This document shows, in pieces, positions 24,498 through 33,124 of a stretch of DNA of 63,048 nt. The notes below the pieces were generated by a model. The model ran no database searches. It was not told where the DNA came from and saw nothing but the letters and a program-made list of their open reading frames with translations. Source of the DNA: Myxococcus vastator (GTDB lineage Bacteria > Myxococcota > Myxococcia > Myxococcales > Myxococcaceae); contig NZ_JAAIYB010000001.1 in the NCBI RefSeq assembly GCF_010894475.1, positions 1-63,048 on the forward strand. The letters are read 5' to 3'. The first letter of the stretch is position 1; every line of letters starts with the position of its first letter. A program made the translations under genes and the position numbers.

Positions 24498-25691
24498 TCA
24501 TGTCGTCAGCACGAGCTTCACCAGCTCCGGCGGGCTGCCGACGCGCATGGGCGGTCCCCAGAAGCCGCAGCCTCGGCTGACGTAGATGTTCGAGTCACCG
24601 TGCGCGTACAGCCCCGTGGAGTGCTCCCACGCCAGACCAATCAGCAGGGTCATGGGCATGAGCTGTCCACCGTGGGTGTGCCCCGAAATCTGCAGGTCCA
24701 CGCCGCGTTCGGCCGCCACCTTGAAGTTCGCCGGCTGGTGCGCCAGCAGCACCGCGGCGCGGTCGGGATTCCGCCCCGCGAGCGCCTGGTCCAGGTCGTA
24801 GCCCTTCTTGTTGCGCCGCCGGCCGCCGCTCCAGTCGTCCACGCCCACCAGGTCGAAGGAGGCGCCCTTGTCACCGACGCGCACGTGCCGGTTGCGCAGC
24901 ACCTCGATGCCGAGCGACTCCAGGAACGCGGCCCACGCCTCGTCTCCTGAGTAGTAGTCGTGATTGCCGGTGACGAAGTAGCTGCCGTAGCGGGACTTCA
25001 GCGCCGCGAGCGCGGCGACGTGGCCACCGAGCGAAGCCACGTCACCGTCCACCAGGTCTCCCGTGATGGCGAACAGGTCGGGCTTCAGCGCGTTGGCCTG
25101 TTGAACGAGCGCGTCCATGTAGCGGCGCTGGATGAAGTGGCCCACGTGGATGTCGGTGAGCTGCACGATGGTGAGCCCGTCCAGCGCCTTGGGCAGCTTG
25201 GGAACCCTCACGGCCAGCTCGGTGACGAGCGGCGGTGAGAAGGCACGCCAGCTTCCATAGGTGGCCAGTCCGCCGCCCGCGATGAAGGCGCTGCCCGCCA
25301 CGGCCTGCCCCAGGAAGCGCCGCCGCTCTTCGTCCACGGTGGCGCTGGGCGCGGGTGTGCCAGGCGCGGGCGGGGCGTGAGGCCGCAGCCGCCGGGTCAG
25401 GGCCGCGAGTCCCTGGCCCACGTCCGTCAGGAGCAGGGCGATGACGAGGCAGAGCGCCACGCCCATCCACGTGTACACCGCCATGGTGAACAGCCCCTCG
25501 GCGCGCTCCGGAAGCAGGTCCAGCACGGTGCGCCGGTTCCCCATCACGCCCGTCATCGCGACGAGCACGGCCAGCGCCAGCAGCCGGGGCAGGCGGCCAG
25601 GCAGCAGGGGCCGGACCAGCCGACGGTACAGGTACAGATGGCCCAGCACCGCGCCGAGCCCGATGAGCATCGAAAAGGAGAAGAGTCGCAC
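24498..25691 (-). CDS. Membrane-anchored metallophosphoesterase
   Basis: About 397 aa from a GTG at 25691; the start is uncertain and a longer GTG start at 25745 is possible. Residues ~5-110 contain three or four hydrophobic helices. A short RRRFLGQAVAGSAFIAGG segment (~residues 123-140) resembles a twin-arginine motif placed after the membrane helices. The calcineurin-like domain (~170-397) has the full metal set: DIHVGH, GDLVDGD, GNHDYY, GHTHGG. It resembles the YkuE/YaeI class. The substrate is unknown; UDP-diacylglucosamine or lipid phosphates are possible for this class. No operon partner is evident. Confidence 0.8.
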   Translation of the reverse strand: MRLFSFSMLIGLGAVLGHLYLYRRLVRPLLPGRLPRLLALAVLVAMTGVMGNRRTVLDLLPERAEGLFTMAVYTWMGVALCLVIALLLTDVGQGLAALTRRLRPHAPPAPGTPAPSATVDEERRRFLGQAVAGSAFIAGGGLATYGSWRAFSPPLVTELAVRVPKLPKALDGLTIVQLTDIHVGHFIQRRYMDALVQQANALKPDLFAITGDLVDGDVASLGGHVAALAALKSRYGSYFVTGNHDYYSGDEAWAAFLESLGIEVLRNRHVRVGDKGASFDLVGVDDWSGGRRRNKKGYDLDQALAGRNPDRAAVLLAHQPANFKVAAERGVDLQISGHTHGGQLMPMTLLIGLAWEHSTGLYAHGDSNIYVSRGCGFWGPPMRVGSPPELVKLVLTT

Positions 25692-25802
25692 CGGTGGGAA
25701 TGACGGACCGCGGGAGAAGCCACACGGTACCACGGCTCGGCCCACGGTCAGCGGGGTGCCTGGGGGACCGCTCGAAGCGACCGAGCCGTCCCCACGCCGA
25801 CG

Positions 25803-26324
25803 TCAGAGCACCCAGGCTCGCCGGGTGTTCACGTCGCTCTTGAAGCGGTAGTAGGGGTTGCCCGAGTCCTGCACGATGAGGGTCTCCGTCCCGTCGTCCA
25901 GGATGGCGGTGACCCGGATGTCGTTCAGGTTCCAGTTGTCACCGGTATCAAAGGGGTTCGACTGCCCGGATTGAAACCGGATCGCGAACTCGCGCATGTT
26001 GCTGTAGAGGACGAGCGCGGGGAGCTCGACGTCCACGGTGCGCGTCGACCCGTTGGGCCAGCTCACGCCGTTGTTCAGGTTCTGGCTGATGGAGACGTGG
26101 CTGCCATTGAGCGCCGTGTAGCTGAACTCGGCGAAGGCGTTGCTCGCCTGGCGCAGGTCGTCGCCTCCGGTGACGATGCGGACACGAAGGTGCGTCACCT
26201 GCCGGTCACCATCCACGGCGTGTGCCTTGCCAGGAGTCATGACGAGCAGGGCGACGGCCAGGGTTGCCGTGAAGGCCGCCGCGAAGCGCCTGGAGTACAT
26301 GTTCGGCGTGTGGGTCGTGTTCAT
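25803..26324 (-). CDS. Secreted beta-rich protein of unknown function
   Basis: 173 aa from the ATG at 26324, with GGAGAAG upstream; the open frame running back to 27383 is a shadow of the opposite gene. Residues 1-36 form a Sec signal peptide ending AHA before VDGDRQV. The mature part is beta-rich, with IVTGGDDLRQASNAF, LNNGVSWPNGSTRTV and SNPFDTGDNWNLNDIRV, a pattern I associate with secreted actinobacterial proteins having a PLAT- or lectin-like fold. The tail ends in PYYRFKSDVNTRRAWVL. It may bind surfaces or lipids, but this is inference. It has its own promoter region (159 bases, divergent from the next gene). Confidence 0.65.
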   Translation of the reverse strand: MNTTHTPNMYSRRFAAAFTATLAVALLVMTPGKAHAVDGDRQVTHLRVRIVTGGDDLRQASNAFAEFSYTALNGSHVSISQNLNNGVSWPNGSTRTVDVELPALVLYSNMREFAIRFQSGQSNPFDTGDNWNLNDIRVTAILDDGTETLIVQDSGNPYYRFKSDVNTRRAWVL

Positions 26325-26483
26325 GTGGGACTTCTCCATGCCAATTCGGAGATGGGTGTGTGTCATTGACTCGGTGCACGAGGCCCGCGAGCCGATAGGG
26401 ACCCTGCCTTGACGGGCTTCGCGTGAACACTGCCAATCTTTTTGCACTGCCCGGACCCCGCGGGCGTGGGGCATTGCGCTGGG

Positions 26484-27803
26484 ATGGCGAGACACGCGGT
26501 GCTCATCCTGGTCGTGGCCCTGTTCCGCGCGGCGGCGTTCGCCGCGCTCCCACCCGAGGGCTTTGGCGGGCATCCAGAGTCCCTGCGCATCCGGCTGGTG
26601 ACCATTGGCCCCGGCGCGGACCTGCACCAGCGCTTCGGCCACAGCGCGCTGTGGGTCGAGGACACGCGCCTGAAGACAGGTCTCCTCTACAGCTATGGCA
26701 CGACGTCCATCGCGAATGGGGGGCCGGTCCGCTTCCTCCTGGGCCAGCCGACGTTCTGGGCGGCGCGCCTGTCCGTGGAGCGGACCTTCCTGCTGTATCG
26801 CGCGCTGGCGCGGTCCATTGACGTGCAGGACCTGTCGCTCACGGTGGCGCAGCGTCAGCGGCTCCTGGCGCGGCTGGAGCGTGATGTCCAGCCCGCCTCG
26901 CGTGAATATGCCTATCACCCGCTCAGGGACAACTGTGCGACGCGTGTGCGGGATGTCCTTGATGAGGCCTTGGGTGGCGCGCTCCGGGATGCGCTCACGG
27001 AGCCGGCGCGCGCCACCCAGCGAGCGCTCCTCCGGCGATACCTCCAGACGCAGCCGGTGTCGGAGCTGCTCCTGATGTCCTGGCTGAACGACGCCGTGGA
27101 CGCGCCCGCGACCCAATGGGAGGCGGCCTTCCTTCCTCGGGAGCTCGCCAGGCTGCTCATGGGGGTGTCCTACGTGGATGGCTCCGGCAGGCGCATCCCG
27201 TTGGTGACGCGCGAGGAGGGCGCGTCCCCATCCATTGACGGGTCCGCTCCTGTCGGCGCCGGCTGGGAGGGGGCCGCCGCCTGGGGACCTGGTGGCGGCG
27301 TCGCGGCCCTGGCCGTCATCCTCGCGTTCCTGCGCGGGCGCGGCAGGCACCGGATGTTCCAGGTTCTCTTCGGCCTCTACCACGCCGTGTTCGGGCTCAC
27401 GCTCGGCGCGGCGGGCGTGGCGCTGGGTGGGTTGATGCTGTTCTCCAGGCTCGACGTCATGCAGCGCAACGAGAACCTGCTGTTTGCCAATCCGCTTGCC
27501 CTCGGGTTGCTGCCGCTGGGCATCCTCATGATGTCTGGCAGCGAGCGCGCGGAGCGCTGGGCACGCGGATGCGTCTGGCTGCTCGTGGCGGGCTCGCTGC
27601 TCGCGCTGGTGCTCAAGCTCTTGCCCTCATTCGACCAGGACAACCGCGGGCCCATGGCCTTGTGGCTGGTGGCGAACCTGGGGCTGGGGCTCGCTCACGT
27701 TTGGCGGTTGCGCCGGCCGTCCGTGGCGCCTGTCTGCGAGGTGGAGCCCGCCGCGGAGGAGCGGGGAGGGGCCCGCGGAGCTACCCGCTGGAGGGCAGCG
27801 TGA
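26484..27803 (+). CDS. DUF4105 / Lnb-like membrane protein
   Basis: 439 aa from the ATG at 26484. Residues 1-20 form a signal peptide or anchor (HAVLILVVALFRAAAFAA). Residues ~30-230 form a DUF4105-type domain with the conserved His in QRFGHSALWVED and Cys in PLRDNCATRVRDVLDEAL, the likely papain-like catalytic pair. Residues ~260-420 contain four or so membrane helices. In Enterococcus a related domain (Lnb) makes lyso-form lipoproteins by moving an acyl chain; here that role is only inferred by family resemblance. The 3' end overlaps the convergent histidine kinase gene by 23 bases. Confidence 0.75.
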   Translation: MARHAVLILVVALFRAAAFAALPPEGFGGHPESLRIRLVTIGPGADLHQRFGHSALWVEDTRLKTGLLYSYGTTSIANGGPVRFLLGQPTFWAARLSVERTFLLYRALARSIDVQDLSLTVAQRQRLLARLERDVQPASREYAYHPLRDNCATRVRDVLDEALGGALRDALTEPARATQRALLRRYLQTQPVSELLLMSWLNDAVDAPATQWEAAFLPRELARLLMGVSYVDGSGRRIPLVTREEGASPSIDGSAPVGAGWEGAAAWGPGGGVAALAVILAFLRGRGRHRMFQVLFGLYHAVFGLTLGAAGVALGGLMLFSRLDVMQRNENLLFANPLALGLLPLGILMMSGSERAERWARGCVWLLVAGSLLALVLKLLPSFDQDNRGPMALWLVANLGLGLAHVWRLRRPSVAPVCEVEPAAEERGGARGATRWRAA

Positions 27804-29112
27804 CTTCGACCCGTGCGCCTCCCTCGGGCGGGTTGCAGGCGCGCAAGGTGCCGCCGCTTGCCTCGACGAGCCCGCTCACCAGGAGCATGCCCAGTCCAGA
27901 CCCCTCTGGCTTGGTCGTGCCGCCTCGGAGGCGCTCCCCCTCCAGCAACCCTGGCTGGAAGCCCGGTCCGTCATCGCTCACGCTGAGCAGGACGCGGTGC
28001 AGCGCCGGGTTCGGAGCCACGCTGATTCGAACCGTGCGCGCGCCTTGCCGGCCATCGCCTTCACAGGCGTTCACGAACAGGTTGGTGACCACGTGCGTGA
28101 GCCCGCGCTCTCCGCCGACAATGCGGACGCAGACGTCGTTGGCGGCACGCGCCAGGCCCGCTGTTCCTTCCAGCTCGAACCGGACCCGGGCGAACCTCGT
28201 CTGGACGACCTCCACGGCGCGGCGCAGGGTGGCGCTCACGTTCACCGCCGTCGCATCTTCAATCAGGGTCAGCTCGCCCAGCGTCCGGGTCTTCACGCTC
28301 TCGATGAAGCGGGTCAGCTCACCCAGGTCCTGGACCAGGGCGCTCGCATGGCCGGGCGCGCTGGCGCCCATGGGCTCGCGGAGGAGGAGGTCGGCGCGCA
28401 GCCTCGCCGCGGACAGCAACGTGCGCACGTCGTGGTGCTCGCGCAGCAGCGCGCGCAGGTTCGTGCGCGCGCGCTCGATGTGGGCGCTCGCGGTCCCGGC
28501 ATCGAGGACCAGCCGCCGTGCGATGCCACAAATCACCGAGGCGAAGACGCCCGCGCTGCCGATGAAGATGAACAGGAGCAGCAGCTCCTTCGCCCCGTAG
28601 GTGGCCTTCCCGGCATTGACGTGGAAGTCGACCGCCGTCAGGCCCCCCATCAACAGGAGGTTGGCCGCCGTCCCAATCCACGCGGCCGAGGGCGACAGCC
28701 GCAGCGCGGTGATGAAGGCCACCGCGATGGCCGCCGCGGGGTCCGGCATTCGCAGCAGTCCGGTGTAGTGAGGGCCATGCCAGAGCACCGTGGAGAGGAG
28801 GGACGCATGGGCGAAGACGGCGTCCAGCACCGTGGAGGCCACGAGCAGCTTCGCGCCAAACATCCGCCGCCGGGCCGCCCACAGCGCCATCGCCGACACC
28901 GCGATGCTGCCCAGCAGCAGGGGAAGCTGGAGCCAGGCCGCCGCGGCGCCGCCCTCGGCGTGGGCTCCGCCCAGCGCCAGGAATCGCGCCAGGATGAGGG
29001 CACAGAAGACCATCCGGACCCCGCTGACCAGCGCTTCGCCCATGTTCGAAGCGTCGGACAGGACCCGCTGCGCCATCTGCTCCAGCGCCGGCGGTCGAGG
29101 ACTCAAAGACAT
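27781..29112 (-). CDS. Membrane sensor histidine kinase, RegB-like layout
   Basis: 443 aa. Residues ~25-220 hold about six hydrophobic helices (FCALILARFLALGG, LLLGSIAVSAMALW, ELLLLFIFIGSAGVFAS), so sensing is probably in the membrane. A helical region follows with the likely phospho-accepting His in REHHDVRTLL (~residue 245). The ATPase domain has the N box VVTNLFVNACEG, DDGPGF (G1) and GSGLGML (G2). The DHp motif is atypical because it lacks HExxxP. It is divergent from a receiver-Fis regulator, a pair organised like RegB/RegA (PrrB/PrrA). I use the first ATG; a downstream Met (MAQRVL or MGEALV) is possible because only 19 bases separate the two starts. Confidence 0.8.
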   Translation of the reverse strand: MSLSPRPPALEQMAQRVLSDASNMGEALVSGVRMVFCALILARFLALGGAHAEGGAAAAWLQLPLLLGSIAVSAMALWAARRRMFGAKLLVASTVLDAVFAHASLLSTVLWHGPHYTGLLRMPDPAAAIAVAFITALRLSPSAAWIGTAANLLLMGGLTAVDFHVNAGKATYGAKELLLLFIFIGSAGVFASVICGIARRLVLDAGTASAHIERARTNLRALLREHHDVRTLLSAARLRADLLLREPMGASAPGHASALVQDLGELTRFIESVKTRTLGELTLIEDATAVNVSATLRRAVEVVQTRFARVRFELEGTAGLARAANDVCVRIVGGERGLTHVVTNLFVNACEGDGRQGARTVRISVAPNPALHRVLLSVSDDGPGFQPGLLEGERLRGGTTKPEGSGLGMLLVSGLVEASGGTLRACNPPEGGARVEVTLPSSG

Positions 29113-29131
29113 TCATGGTAGGTTGCCATGG

Positions 29132-29686
29132 GTGGGGCGGGTCCGACATCTCCTGGTCGTCGAGGACGCCTCGCGTCTGGCGCGTGCGATCGAGGAGGCG
29201 CTGCGCGCTCGCGTCGAGCGGTGCACCCATGCGGCTTCGCTCGCCGCGGCGCGTCAGGTCCTCCAGCATGATGCGCCCGACGCCGTCATCCTGGATGTCA
29301 GCCTCCCGGATGGGGAGAGCATCGAGCTGCTGGCGCCGCTGCGTGCGCTGGAGCCGCTGCCGCATGTCATCGCCATCAGCGGGACGGCGACGGCGGAGCA
29401 GGCCTTCCAGCTCGCGCAGGCGGGCGTGCGTGCCTTCCTCCCCAAGCCGCTGGACCTCGCGCGGCTGGAGGCCGTCTGGCTGGAGACGCTGGCGCGCCCA
29501 CCCGACCTGGTCACCGCGCTCCGGGCGAGCGCGGGCCGGGTGCCGCTGCACGGCTTCGAGAGCCTCGTCCGCGACACCTTGGTGGACGAGGCCCTGGCGA
29601 AGTCCGACGGGAGCGTGCGCGGAGCCGCGAAGCTGCTCCGAATCTCACGTCAGCTCCTCCAGCACATCCTCAGCGGCCGGAAGTAG
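29132..29686 (+). CDS. Response regulator, receiver plus Fis-type helix-turn-helix
   Basis: 184 aa from the GTG at 29132 with GGTAGG upstream. Residues ~5-115 form a receiver domain: acidic pair in VVEDAS, phospho-acceptor Asp in VILDVSLPDG, switch Ser/Thr in AISGTA and conserved Lys in FLPKPLD. Residues ~140-184 form a Fis-like DNA-binding helix bundle (DEALAKSDGSVRGAAKLLRIS). There is no AAA+ domain. The length and layout match RegA/PrrA-type regulators. Its partner is the divergent kinase. It converges with the PfpI gene only nine bases downstream, leaving little room for a terminator. Confidence 0.85.
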   Translation: MGRVRHLLVVEDASRLARAIEEALRARVERCTHAASLAAARQVLQHDAPDAVILDVSLPDGESIELLAPLRALEPLPHVIAISGTATAEQAFQLAQAGVRAFLPKPLDLARLEAVWLETLARPPDLVTALRASAGRVPLHGFESLVRDTLVDEALAKSDGSVRGAAKLLRISRQLLQHILSGRK

Positions 29687-29695
29687 GACGCCAGG

Positions 29696-30253
29696 TCAGG
29701 TGCGGGCTTCGCGCTCACCTCGGGCGCCCGCGGCCTTCAGGTCCTCGATGATGGCGCGGCTGAAGTCCTCGAGGTCGTCCGGCTTGCGGCTGGTGATCCA
29801 ATTGGCGTCCCGTACCACCGCCTCGTCCTTCACCTGGACATTGGGGATATGGCGCAGGTCATGCTGAATCGTCGTCCACGCGGTGAGCGTCCGTCCGTCC
29901 AGGATGTCCGCGGAGATGAAGAGCTGGGGCCCGTGGCACACCGCCGCGATGAGCTTGCCGCGGTCGTCGAACGCCTTCACGAACTGGACGAAGCGCTCGT
30001 CGGCCCGGAGGTTGTCGGGCGAGTGCCCGCCGGGGATGAGCAGCATGTCGAAGTCCTGCACCTGGACGTCGTCGATGCTCCGGTCCACGCGGAACTTCTC
30101 CTTGCCTTGCTTGCCCACGACTTCCTCGCCGGCCTTCTTCCCGATGAGGACCACCTCGTGGCCCTCCTTGCGCAGCTTGTCGTAGGGGACTCGCAGCTCG
30201 GAGTCCTCGAAGCCACTGCCCACGATGCACGCGATTCGCTTGCCATCCGCCAT
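29696..30253 (-). CDS. DJ-1/PfpI family protein
   Basis: A 185-aa class I glutamine-amidotransferase-like protein of the PfpI/YhbO type. The nucleophile is the Cys in AAVCHGPQLF (~residue 104), with an acidic residue in GSGFEDSEL and the His next to the Cys. The family is reported as stress-related proteases, glyoxalases or protein deglycases; which applies here cannot be told. There is no signal peptide. It probably forms a single-gene unit between the response regulator and the efflux operon. Confidence 0.88.
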   Translation of the reverse strand: MADGKRIACIVGSGFEDSELRVPYDKLRKEGHEVVLIGKKAGEEVVGKQGKEKFRVDRSIDDVQVQDFDMLLIPGGHSPDNLRADERFVQFVKAFDDRGKLIAAVCHGPQLFISADILDGRTLTAWTTIQHDLRHIPNVQVKDEAVVRDANWITSRKPDDLEDFSRAIIEDLKAAGARGEREART

Positions 30254-30334
30254 GTCGTCCCTCCTCGAGTCAGGCCCGCAAACATGTGCACCCTGTGCAG
30301 TCCTGGCCCGGAAGGGGAGCGCTTGACGCGGGAC

Positions 30335-30379
30335 CGGGCGCCGTGCCCGCCGCCTCCTCGGCAGACGGACAGGCGCCCG
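30335..30379 (-). terminator. Long-loop hairpin after the efflux permease
   Basis: Arms CGGGCGCC and GGCGCCCG (8 bp) separated by 29 bases, just after the stop of the minus-strand permease gene (30398) and before the PfpI gene start. The loop is long, so this is tentative. Confidence 0.3.
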
Positions 30380-30397
30380 AAACCACCCCGGCCCTGG

Positions 30398-31603
30398 CTA
30401 CTCGTAGCGGAGCGACTCGATGGGCGCGAGGCTCGCCGCGCGCCGCGCCGGCCAGATGCCGAAGAACACGCCCACTGTCGCGGAGAAGGCGATGGCCACG
30501 ACGATGGCCTCGGGCGCCACCACCACCGTCCAGCCCGCCATGCGCTGGAGCATCGCAGCGCCGCCAATGCCCAGCATGAGGCCCAGCGTCCCTCCGGCCA
30601 GGCACAGCACCAGCGACTCCACGAGGAACTGGAGCATGATGTCCATGCCGGTGGCGCCCAGCGCCTTGCGCAGGCCAATCTCGCGCGTCCGCTCCGTCAC
30701 CGACACCAGCATGATGTTCATGATGCCAATGCCTCCCACCAGCAGGGAGATGGCGGCGATGCCGGCCAGCAGCAGGGAGAACGTCTGCGTCGTCTCCTGC
30801 ATGGTGTTGAGCAGCGAGGCCTGGTCGCGGATGTTGAAGTCCGCGGGCTGCTCCGGGCGCAGCCGGTGCTCCCGCCGGAGCTTCTGGTCTATCTCCGCCA
30901 TCGCGTCGTCCATGGACGTCTCGCTCACGGCCTGCACGGCGATGGAGCGGATGCGGTCGCTGCCCATGACACGGAACTGCGCGGTCGACAGCGGGATGTA
31001 GAGGCTCTCATCCGGGTTGTTGAAGCCCTGCGCGCCTTTTTCGGCCAGCACGCCAATGACCTCGAAGGGAATGCCCCGGATGCGGATGGACTCGCCCGCC
31101 AGGGACGCGGTGTCCGTCAGGCCCAGCTGCGCGCCCGCCAGCGCGCCCAGCACCACCACCCGGCGGCGGCCCTTGTCCTCCGCGTCCGTGAAGAGCCGGC
31201 CCGTGGCAATCTCCCCCTGGTTGACGCGGAAGTAGTCCGGCCAGGTGCCCACGACGGACAGGTTCGCGTTCTTCGCGCCGTGCTCCACCTGGAAGCGCGA
31301 TTCAATCTCCGGCGCCACGGCCTGGATGTGGCGCGCGTTCTCCCGAAGGGCCTCCGCGTCGTCGATGGTCATCGACGCCTGGGCGCGAATCATGCCGCCC
31401 GTGAAGGCCTGCCCCGGGCGCACCGTGAGGACGTTGGTGCCCAGCCCCTGGAGCCGCTGGGCCACCGAGCGCTGCGCTCCTTCGCCCAGCGCGACCATGG
31501 TGATGACGGCCGCGATGCCGATGACGATGCCCAGCATGGTCAGCAGCGACCGCAGCTTGTTGGCGAGGACCGCATCGAATGCGACCCGGATGATTTCACC
31601 CAT
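30398..31603 (-). CDS. MacB-like ABC transporter permease
   Basis: 401 aa with a MacB/FtsX layout: an N-terminal membrane helix (ANKLRSLLTMLGIVIGIAAVITMVALGEGA), a ~230-residue periplasmic domain (MacB_PCD), then three C-terminal helices ([33 protein letters not shown]). It ends with the family's typical LAPIESLRYE. There is no fused ATPase; that is the separate gene at 33125. It is the last of a four-gene operon with adaptor and TolC-like partners. Such systems export peptides, antibiotics or lipid-like substrates. GAGGA lies seven bases before the ATG. Confidence 0.93.
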   Translation of the reverse strand: MGEIIRVAFDAVLANKLRSLLTMLGIVIGIAAVITMVALGEGAQRSVAQRLQGLGTNVLTVRPGQAFTGGMIRAQASMTIDDAEALRENARHIQAVAPEIESRFQVEHGAKNANLSVVGTWPDYFRVNQGEIATGRLFTDAEDKGRRRVVVLGALAGAQLGLTDTASLAGESIRIRGIPFEVIGVLAEKGAQGFNNPDESLYIPLSTAQFRVMGSDRIRSIAVQAVSETSMDDAMAEIDQKLRREHRLRPEQPADFNIRDQASLLNTMQETTQTFSLLLAGIAAISLLVGGIGIMNIMLVSVTERTREIGLRKALGATGMDIMLQFLVESLVLCLAGGTLGLMLGIGGAAMLQRMAGWTVVVAPEAIVVAIAFSATVGVFFGIWPARRAASLAPIESLRYE

Positions 31604-31630
31604 GACGTGTCCTCCTCGTTGGCGTGGGGG

Positions 31631-33079
31631 TTAGGGCCGTCCGCGCGGGCCACCACCCGCGCCGGGAATCACGCCGCTCGTCCGCTGGCGCATCCGCTCG
31701 GTGCTCTGCTGCTGCTGCTGCTGGAGCTTCGCCACCGTGATGAGCACCACCTCCTCGCCTTCGTCCAGGCCACTCACCACCTCCGTGCTCTCCCAGTCGC
31801 TCAGCCCCAGGGTGACGCGCCGGGGCTGCGGGCCGGTGGGGCCCTGCACGAAGACGACGCCCTGCCGCGTGTCCGTCGCGCCCTGGACCTCCTCGCGAGC
31901 CCGGCGGCCCGCGCGGCCCGGGCCTCCGCCGCCCTGGCCTTCCCCCATGCCACCCTGGCCCCTGGCGGGCACCGCGCCCGGCCCGGCGCCGCTTCCCACC
32001 GCGGCGGTGGCGCCCACGCCAGCCTCTCCCACTGCCGACACCGTCGTCGCTCCGGACGGCGCGCTCGGGGTGCTCGGAGCTCCCGGCGGCCGCATCACCG
32101 CGCGCAGCGCTTCTTCGGAGACACCCACCGCGGCGGCCGCGGTCCGGGCATCCCGCACGCCCACCACCGCGCTGTTGGGCACGGTGAGGGCATTGCGCCG
32201 GCGGGAGATTTCAATGGCCACCTCCGCGTTCATGCCCGGCCGCAGCAGGCCGTCCGGGTTGTCCATCCGCACCAGCACCGGGAAGAGGGTGACGTTCTGC
32301 TCCACCAGGGCCTGCGGCTCAATCTTCACCACCTCGCCGATGAAGGTGCGGCCCGGGTAGGCCTCCATGGTGACGCGCGCCTTCTGGCCGGGCTTGATCT
32401 GCCCGACGTCCGTCTCGTCCACCTTGGCGCGCACCTGCATCACCGACAGGTCCGCCATCTTGAACAGCGCGGTGCCACCGGACACGTTGTTGGTGGCGGA
32501 GGCGATGATGACGCCCGGCTGGATGGTCCGCTCCAGGATGGTGCCGGGGCTGCGCGCGATGATGGTGACGTCCCGGCTGCGCTCACGCGCCAGCTGGAGG
32601 TTCGTCTCCGCCCGCACCTTGGTGGCCCGCGCCGTCGCGGACGCGTCCACGGCCGTCTCGTATTCCTGCTGCGTGACGTAGCCGTCCTTGCGCAGCGTCT
32701 CCATGCGCTGGCGCTGGGCCTCCGTCGTGTTCAGCCGCACCCGCGCGGACTCCAGGTCGGCCTGGGCCTGCGCCAGCGCGTTCTGCACGTCGCGCGGCTC
32801 GATCTCCGCCAGCAGCGTGCCCTTGGCCACGGTATCGCCCGTGTCGTGGTGGACCTTCAGCACTTCACCGGAAGCCTGGGACTTCACCTCCACGACGCGC
32901 AGCGGCTCCACCAGGCCCGCGGACTCGGCCACCACTTCCATGTCCCGGCGCTCCACCACGGCCACCGCCGCCGAGCGCTCGTTCGTCTGGGGCTCCTCGC
33001 CGCGCTGGGTGACGTACACCCCCGCGCCGAGAAGGAGCGCCGCGCTGCCTGAGATGATCCACTTCTTCGTCTTGCTCAC
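31631..33079 (-). CDS. Periplasmic adaptor of an ABC efflux system (MacA-like)
   Basis: 482 aa from a GTG with GGGAGG upstream. Residues ~7-25 form an N-terminal membrane anchor. A barrel-sandwich/lipoyl-like motif (VKSQASGEVLKVHHDTGDTVAKGTLLAEI) comes next, then a helical hairpin (~95-165), a beta-barrel and a membrane-proximal domain. An unusual ~95-residue Gly/Ala/Pro-rich insertion (~330-425, with GQGGMGEGQGGGG) interrupts the C-terminal part. A poly-Gln run (KLQQQQQQS) and a flexible end follow. It links the permease to the TolC-like channel encoded first in the operon. Confidence 0.9.
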   Translation of the reverse strand: MSKTKKWIISGSAALLLGAGVYVTQRGEEPQTNERSAAVAVVERRDMEVVAESAGLVEPLRVVEVKSQASGEVLKVHHDTGDTVAKGTLLAEIEPRDVQNALAQAQADLESARVRLNTTEAQRQRMETLRKDGYVTQQEYETAVDASATARATKVRAETNLQLARERSRDVTIIARSPGTILERTIQPGVIIASATNNVSGGTALFKMADLSVMQVRAKVDETDVGQIKPGQKARVTMEAYPGRTFIGEVVKIEPQALVEQNVTLFPVLVRMDNPDGLLRPGMNAEVAIEISRRRNALTVPNSAVVGVRDARTAAAAVGVSEEALRAVMRPPGAPSTPSAPSGATTVSAVGEAGVGATAAVGSGAGPGAVPARGQGGMGEGQGGGGPGRAGRRAREEVQGATDTRQGVVFVQGPTGPQPRRVTLGLSDWESTEVVSGLDEGEEVVLITVAKLQQQQQQSTERMRQRTSGVIPGAGGGPRGRP

Positions 33080-33124
33080 GACGACCTCCCGTTCCCTGTC
33101 CCACGCAGCGCGCGTGGCGAAAAT

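Noticed and set aside
26421-26435. Possible sigma-54 element on the minus strand upstream of the secreted protein gene
   Set aside because: TGGCAGTGTTCACGC has the right GG/GC spacing, but the -12 half lacks the TT and the -24 half has mismatches. There are no nearby enhancer-like repeats and no adjacent activator gene.
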